Assembly: GCA_016844295.1 (NCBI GenBank)
Contig: JAENIV010000026.1
Span: 1 to 8,465, forward strand
Source: Candidatus Berkelbacteria bacterium
GTDB lineage: Bacteria > Patescibacteriota > UBA1384 > UBA12157 > JAENIV01
Reading direction: 5' to 3'
DNA length: 8,465 nucleotides
Part shown: positions 5,236 through 8,465 of the stretch, in pieces
Position numbering within the stretch: position 1 is the stretch's first letter
Layout: the number at the start of each line of letters is the position of its first letter
The notes under the pieces: generated by a model
The model's database searches: none
What the model saw: the letters and a program-made list of their open reading frames with translations, nothing else
What the model was told of the DNA's origin: nothing
Program-made: the position numbers and the translations under genes

Positions 5236-6276
5236 ATGGCCGTTGTTAAATCTAATGCTTACGGTCACGGAATTGTGGAATGTTCTAAGGCAGCCGTAGG
5301 GTCCGGTGCCGATTGGCTGGGAGTTGTAAATATTGGCGAAGCAATAACGCTTAGAAAAAATAATATTGAATGTCCAATTCTAGTGATGGGTTTTGTAGCA
5401 TTCGAAAATTTGAAATTAGCCGCTGATAATTATATTAGTATTCCGGTGATAGATTTAGAGTATGCGAAGAATTTAGCCAAAATAGATTTGAATAAACCGT
5501 TAAATGTTCATCTAAAAATTGAGACAGGCTTAAATCGTTTGGGAATGAGTTTACAAGAGGCTGTTAAAGCCCTTAAAATTCTACGATCAAACCATAAAAT
5601 AAATATCGAAGGAATCTATTCACATTTGGCCGCGGCTGAAGAAGATTATAAAGATTTTACAAATAAGCAGATTACTAAACTCCAAGAGGCTATCGCAACT
5701 TTGGAAAAAGAAGGTATCAATTTTAAATATCGTCACATTGCGGCTTCGGCTGCCAGCCTGGTTTTTCCAGAGGAAAGTTTTAGTTTAGTTCGCTTCGGCA
5801 TTGCGATTTATGGCCTTTGGGCTTCTCCAGAAACTCGGAAAGCCATGGAAAAAACTATTAAATTAGAACCAGTATTATCATATAGAACAAAAATTGTTCA
5901 GATAAAAAAAGTCGAGGAAGGTGAAAAAATCGGTTACGGTTGTACTTTTAGTGCTGAAAAAAATATGACGATCGCAATTTTACCAGTCGGCTATTACGAA
6001 GGCATTGATAGGCGTTTTTCAAGTTCCGAACTTGGGGGTGATGTTTTAATTTCGGGAAAGCGTTGTCCGTTTGTCGGCCGAATTTGCATGAATATGGCGA
6101 TGGTAGATATTACCACGATATCGGATGGTGTTAAAGCGGGCGATGAAGTGGCTCTGATAGGGAAGCAAGGTTCGGAAGAAATTACCGCTGATGACTGGGC
6201 GAAAAAACTTGGCACAATTAATTACGAAATCGTCTCTCGAATCCCTTCGGAGATACCGAGGATTTACAAAAGGTGA
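5236..6276 (+). CDS. alr: Alanine racemase
   Basis: PLP-dependent enzyme interconverting L- and D-alanine, supplying D-Ala for peptidoglycan in the cytoplasm. From the ATG at 5236 there are 346 residues. Lys5 in AVVKSNAYGHG is the PLP Schiff-base Lys. KIETGLNRLGM (94-104) holds the conserved Lys and Arg of the barrel, RFGIAIYG (186-193) the Arg near the pyridine nitrogen, and KIGYGCTF (231-238) the catalytic Tyr from the partner subunit. GRICMNMAMVDIT (281-293) is the C-terminal beta-domain motif, with Asn where many enzymes have Asp. The N-terminal strand and helix normally preceding the Lys are encoded upstream in frame (to about 5143), so the real protein is probably about 377 residues, the usual family size. 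I list the only standard start codon, although it lacks a ribosome binding site and would remove part of the barrel. A frameshifted gene, a sequencing indel or a rare start codon are all possible. Confidence 0.9.
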   Translation: MAVVKSNAYGHGIVECSKAAVGSGADWLGVVNIGEAITLRKNNIECPILVMGFVAFENLKLAADNYISIPVIDLEYAKNLAKIDLNKPLNVHLKIETGLNRLGMSLQEAVKALKILRSNHKINIEGIYSHLAAAEEDYKDFTNKQITKLQEAIATLEKEGINFKYRHIAASAASLVFPEESFSLVRFGIAIYGLWASPETRKAMEKTIKLEPVLSYRTKIVQIKKVEEGEKIGYGCTFSAEKNMTIAILPVGYYEGIDRRFSSSELGGDVLISGKRCPFVGRICMNMAMVDITTISDGVKAGDEVALIGKQGSEEITADDWAKKLGTINYEIVSRIPSEIPRIYKR

Positions 6277-6282
6277 TATACT
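6274..6282 (+). promoter_or_regulatory. Extended -10 promoter of glyS, using the alr stop codon
   Basis: TGaTATACT (6274-6282) is an extended -10 box whose TGA is the alr stop codon. The start site would be near 6289, only about 9 bases before the glyS ATG at 6298, giving a very short leader that still includes AAGG. No convincing -35 is present at the right distance (TACCGA, 6254-6259, is poor), so activity would depend on the TG extension. Read-through from alr is an alternative source of transcript. Confidence 0.4.
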
Positions 6283-6297
6283 AAAAATAAGGTGAAT

Positions 6298-7644
6298 ATG
6301 CAAGAGAAAAACTTGGAAAAAATTGTCAGTTGGGCTAAAAGGCGCGGTTTTGTGATGCCAGGTTCTGAAATCTATGGGGGAATTTCGGGAATTTATGATT
6401 TTGGACCATATGGTGTAGCCCTTAAAAATAATATCAAAAAGATCTGGTGGAAAACTTTTGTCGAAGACAGCGACGATATTGTCGGGATCGAATCAGCGAT
6501 ATTGATGAATCGAAAAGTCTGGCAGGCAAGCGGTCACGAAAAAGGATTTGTGGACGAATTGGTTGAATGTAAAAAATGCCACCAGAGATATAAGGCCGAT
6601 GATTTGCCGGAAACGAAATGTCAAAGCGGTGGCGAACATGAATTTACGGAAGCCAAGCAATTCAACCCGATGTTTAAAACGCATGTCGGTGTTATCGAGT
6701 CGGATGAGTCAATGACATACTTAAGACCAGAGACGGCCCAGGGAATGTTCACCAATTTTAAGCAGGTGATGGAAACCTCGCGTAAAAAATTGCCGTTTGG
6801 AATTGCCCAAATAGGAAAGAGTTTCCGAAACGAAATTAACACTAAAGATTTTTTATTTCGGGTGCGAGAATTTGAAATCGCCGAAATTGAGTATTTTGTT
6901 AAGCCCGGCGATGACGAAAAAGCCTTTGATGAATGGCTGAAAAGTTGGGAAGAATTTGTTTTAAGCCTCGGCATCAAAAAAGAAAATATCAAACACTATG
7001 AACATCCGAAAGAAGGACTATCGCATTATTCAAAACGCACGGTGGATATTCAATATAATTATCCGTTCGGTTACAAAGAGCTGACTGGCTTAGCGAATCG
7101 TACAGATTTTGATTTGAAAGCGCATCAAGAAGCATCTGGCAAAGATTTAACATATTTCGACGAGGAAACGAAAGAAAAAGTTTTACCATATGTGATCGAG
7201 CCAACCCTGGGGATCGAGCGATTGATGTTGGCGGTAATTTGCGACGCATTCGAAGAGATTCAAGGTGGAAGAGGTGTGGATAAGTCCGATCCTTCGACTA
7301 ACGCTCAGGATGGCATTGACATGTCGGAGATTGTTTTACATCTTAGCCAAAGCATCGCACCGGTAAAAATAGCTGTCCTGCCACTCGTTAAGAAATTATC
7401 GGAAAAGGGGAGAGAAATCTACAAAGATCTCAAAACCTGTTGGGGGGAGATCGAGTTTGATGAATCGGGCTCAATCGGCCGTCGCTACCGTCGCCAAGAT
7501 GAAATCGGCACACCGTATTGCGTGACCATCGATTTCGAAGAAGACCGCAAAGTTACTGTTAGAAATCGTGACACTATGAAGCAGGAACGGGTGGACATAA
7601 AAGAATTAAAGAATCATCTATTTGAAAAATTGGGAAATTTTTAA
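6298..7644 (+). CDS. glyS: Glycyl-tRNA synthetase, single-chain (alpha2) class II type
   Basis: Charges tRNA-Gly with glycine in the cytoplasm. The 448 residues match the homodimeric GlyRS family (about 460), not the alpha2beta2 GlyQ/GlyS type. Signatures are KRRGFVMPGSEIYGG (14-28) and GIYDFGPYG (31-39), typical of the N-terminus, YLRPETAQGMF (141-151), the motif 2 region FRNEI...FRVREFEIAEIEYF (176-200), and motif 3 EPTLGIERLM (301-310). The anticodon-binding domain follows, ending with GSIGRRYRRQDEIGTPYC (391-408). Cys91, Cys94 and Cys108 in the insert could bind a metal. ATG 6298 is preferred because TAAGG lies about 5 bases upstream; a GTG at 6292 would overlap that site. The stop codon overlaps the next gene's Shine-Dalgarno (TAAGGAGG), so the two are probably co-transcribed. 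Confidence 0.95.
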   Translation: MQEKNLEKIVSWAKRRGFVMPGSEIYGGISGIYDFGPYGVALKNNIKKIWWKTFVEDSDDIVGIESAILMNRKVWQASGHEKGFVDELVECKKCHQRYKADDLPETKCQSGGEHEFTEAKQFNPMFKTHVGVIESDESMTYLRPETAQGMFTNFKQVMETSRKKLPFGIAQIGKSFRNEINTKDFLFRVREFEIAEIEYFVKPGDDEKAFDEWLKSWEEFVLSLGIKKENIKHYEHPKEGLSHYSKRTVDIQYNYPFGYKELTGLANRTDFDLKAHQEASGKDLTYFDEETKEKVLPYVIEPTLGIERLMLAVICDAFEEIQGGRGVDKSDPSTNAQDGIDMSEIVLHLSQSIAPVKIAVLPLVKKLSEKGREIYKDLKTCWGEIEFDESGSIGRRYRRQDEIGTPYCVTIDFEEDRKVTVRNRDTMKQERVDIKELKNHLFEKLGNF

Positions 7645-7653
7645 GGAGGTCTT

Positions 7654-8160
7654 GTGGATCAAGGTCAGGAGAATTTATCCAGCAATGACACTGGTAAGTC
7701 GATAAAAAGAAATTATTTACTCTTTTTGTATTTACAAGCACTGGGATTAGTTGTGTTGTCTGGATGTTTTCGTGTAGTTAATTTCTATTTTGCTCTTGTA
7801 GTAACGCTAATTTTCTTATTTTATTTTTTGATATGGTTTTATTTCTATTTTAAAGCAGACTTTGTGGATGCAATTAATGTTAGCGATGATGACATAACGC
7901 TTTATAAGAATGGTAGGGCCATAAAATTACCTGTCGCAGATACAAAAATTTATCAATGGCTACAGGTCTGGGGTATAGGCGGCTCGTACATCAAATCCGG
8001 GGGAAAATGGTACTTTATTGGAGCAAAAATTTACAATATTTTTAATGAAAAATTACATAAAATGCCTGGCTATCGCGATTATCATAATTGGATACCAATA
8101 ATATTGTTTATTATCGCCGCGATTATTTTTCTGATATTTTTACTAACTTATATATACTAA
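7654..8160 (+). CDS. Small three-helix membrane protein of unknown function
   Basis: Family not recognised. The GTG-start product has 168 residues. A hydrophilic N-terminus (1-19) is followed by two close transmembrane helices at about 21-39 and 42-65. A soluble stretch (about 68-143), rich in beta-type segments, carries DDDITLYKNGRAIKLP (78-93), a Trp pair (QWLQVWG) and GGKWYFIGAKIY (116-127). A last helix spans about 146-166. The two-helix hairpin followed by a beta-rich domain is reminiscent of PH-like (bPH/DUF304) membrane proteins, but no signature confirms that. The GTG at 7654 is chosen because GGAGG (7645-7649) is 4 bases upstream, the spacing used repeatedly in this window. The gene follows glyS directly and likely ends that transcript, though no terminator is visible after it. 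Confidence 0.75.
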   Translation: MDQGQENLSSNDTGKSIKRNYLLFLYLQALGLVVLSGCFRVVNFYFALVVTLIFLFYFLIWFYFYFKADFVDAINVSDDDITLYKNGRAIKLPVADTKIYQWLQVWGIGGSYIKSGGKWYFIGAKIYNIFNEKLHKMPGYRDYHNWIPIILFIIAAIIFLIFLLTYIY

Positions 8161-8240
8161 CCACATCAAAATAAAAAAGTTAAAAAATTATTTGTTTGGG
8201 AAATTATCATTTTAAATATTTGTGCTAAAAAATAAATCTC

Positions 8241-8269
8241 TTGAACAAAAGTGGTTTTTTTGTAATAAT
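8241..8269 (+). promoter_or_regulatory. Sigma70-type promoter of the PurN-like ORF
   Basis: TTGAAC (8241-8246) and AATAAT (8264-8269) are 17 bases apart, with TG at 8261-8262 giving an extended -10 (TGtAATAAT). TAATAA (8263-8268) with a 16-base spacer is equivalent. Transcription would start near 8276, leaving a short leader with AAGGAGG at 8280-8286 before the ATG at 8292. The rest of the gap from 8161 is very AT-rich, and I see no clear terminator or other gene in it. Confidence 0.6.
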
Positions 8270-8291
8270 TCAAAAAGGCAAGGAGGAGCAC

Positions 8292-8417
8292 ATGGCACGC
8301 ATCTTGGTCTTTGCTTCCGGATCTGCCACGGGTGGTGGTTCTGGCTTCCAGGAGTTAGTTGAAAACTTGGTCGGTACCCCGTATATTAGACACGAGAGTC
8401 TATATTGGCTAAATTAA
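8292..8417 (+). pseudogene. Truncated PurN-like (glycinamide ribonucleotide formyltransferase) N-terminus
   Basis: A 41-codon frame begins MARILVFASGSATGGGSGFQ and continues ELVEN, which looks like the first beta strand, glycine-rich loop and first helix of the PurN/formyltransferase Rossmann-like fold (family form: I-V-FASG...G-S-FQ-LV). PurN makes formyl-GAR in purine synthesis and needs roughly 180 residues or more. Here the frame ends in TAA at 8415-8417 after an unrelated-looking tail (GTPYIRHESLYWLN). The next gene's ribosome binding site begins about 10 bases later. No other frame downstream resumes PurN sequence. The promoter and AAGGAGG (8280-8286, 5 bases from the ATG) are intact, so the short peptide could still be made. 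It may be a deletion remnant or a short gene in its own right. Confidence 0.55.
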
Positions 8418-8438
8418 AATTAGTCAAAAGGAGGCATC

Positions 8439-8465
8439 GTGTTCGAACCAATCGCCAAAGAAATC
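8439..8465 (+). CDS. Start of an unidentified gene, cut by the window edge
   Basis: A GTG at 8439 opens a frame reading MFEPIAKEI to the last base of the window. AAAGGAGG ends at 8434, 4 bases before the GTG, the same spacing as most strong starts here, so the start is well supported despite the short frame. It lies 21 bases after the stop of the PurN-like fragment and in the same frame, with TAA and TAG between. Nine residues are too few to name a product. Confidence 0.6.

Noticed and set aside
6292..6297. GTG start for glyS
   Set aside because: It overlaps the only ribosome binding site (TAAGG), while the ATG at 6298 is properly spaced.
6621..6992. Antisense coding frame within glyS, and other long open frames opposite or inside real genes
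   Set aside because: They lack ribosome binding sites and family similarity, and are explained by the codon content of the genes they overlap.
8161..8240. Intrinsic terminator after the 7654 gene
   Set aside because: There are many A and T runs but no stable GC-containing stem followed by a U-tract.

Overview
The window is AT-rich bacterial DNA in which every supported gene lies on the + strand, with gaps mostly under 130 bases. The MutM, RecO, alanine racemase and alpha2-type GlyRS genes are bacterial. Their sequence style, the EndoQ-type PHP gene and the compact layout suggest a small-genome, low-GC lineage such as Patescibacteria/CPR. That placement is inference from gene style, not proof. 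UGA works as an ordinary stop here (recO, alr, the 4148 gene), and Trp codons are TGG.

Layout. Positions 1-580 hold the decayed 5' part of a PHP-domain gene of the EndoQ (TIGR00375-like) type, which appears to start from a leaderless promoter. Then come mutM (581-1438), a leader with two tandem hairpins, a GlmU-like nucleotidyltransferase lacking the acetyltransferase half (1556-2329), and recO overlapping it by 20 bases (2310-3032). A membrane block follows: a signal-peptide protein with a C-terminal anchor (3089-4042), then two overlapping membrane genes (4148-4603, 4600-5088) that are paralogues of each other. Next are alanine racemase, whose N-terminal coding sequence runs upstream of its only standard start codon (5236-6276), glycyl-tRNA synthetase (6298-7644) and a small three-helix membrane protein (7654-8160). 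The right end has a good promoter driving a 41-codon PurN-like N-terminal fragment (8292-8417) and the first nine codons of an unidentified GTG-start gene (8439 onward).

How the genes fit together. The left third mixes DNA repair genes (EndoQ-like remnant, MutM, RecO) with a nucleotide-sugar gene. The middle is an unrecognised envelope module. Alr supplies D-alanine for peptidoglycan, and the nucleotidyltransferase may also serve wall or surface sugar synthesis. Three of the better promoter candidates share the extended -10 string TGATAT, and six of seven strong Shine-Dalgarno sites sit exactly 4 bases from their start codon. The most useful leads are the paralogous membrane pair with its structured leader, the alr start anomaly at an A6 run, and the two decayed or truncated genes at the window's ends. 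No tRNA, rRNA, CRISPR array, insertion sequence or convincing intrinsic terminator was seen.
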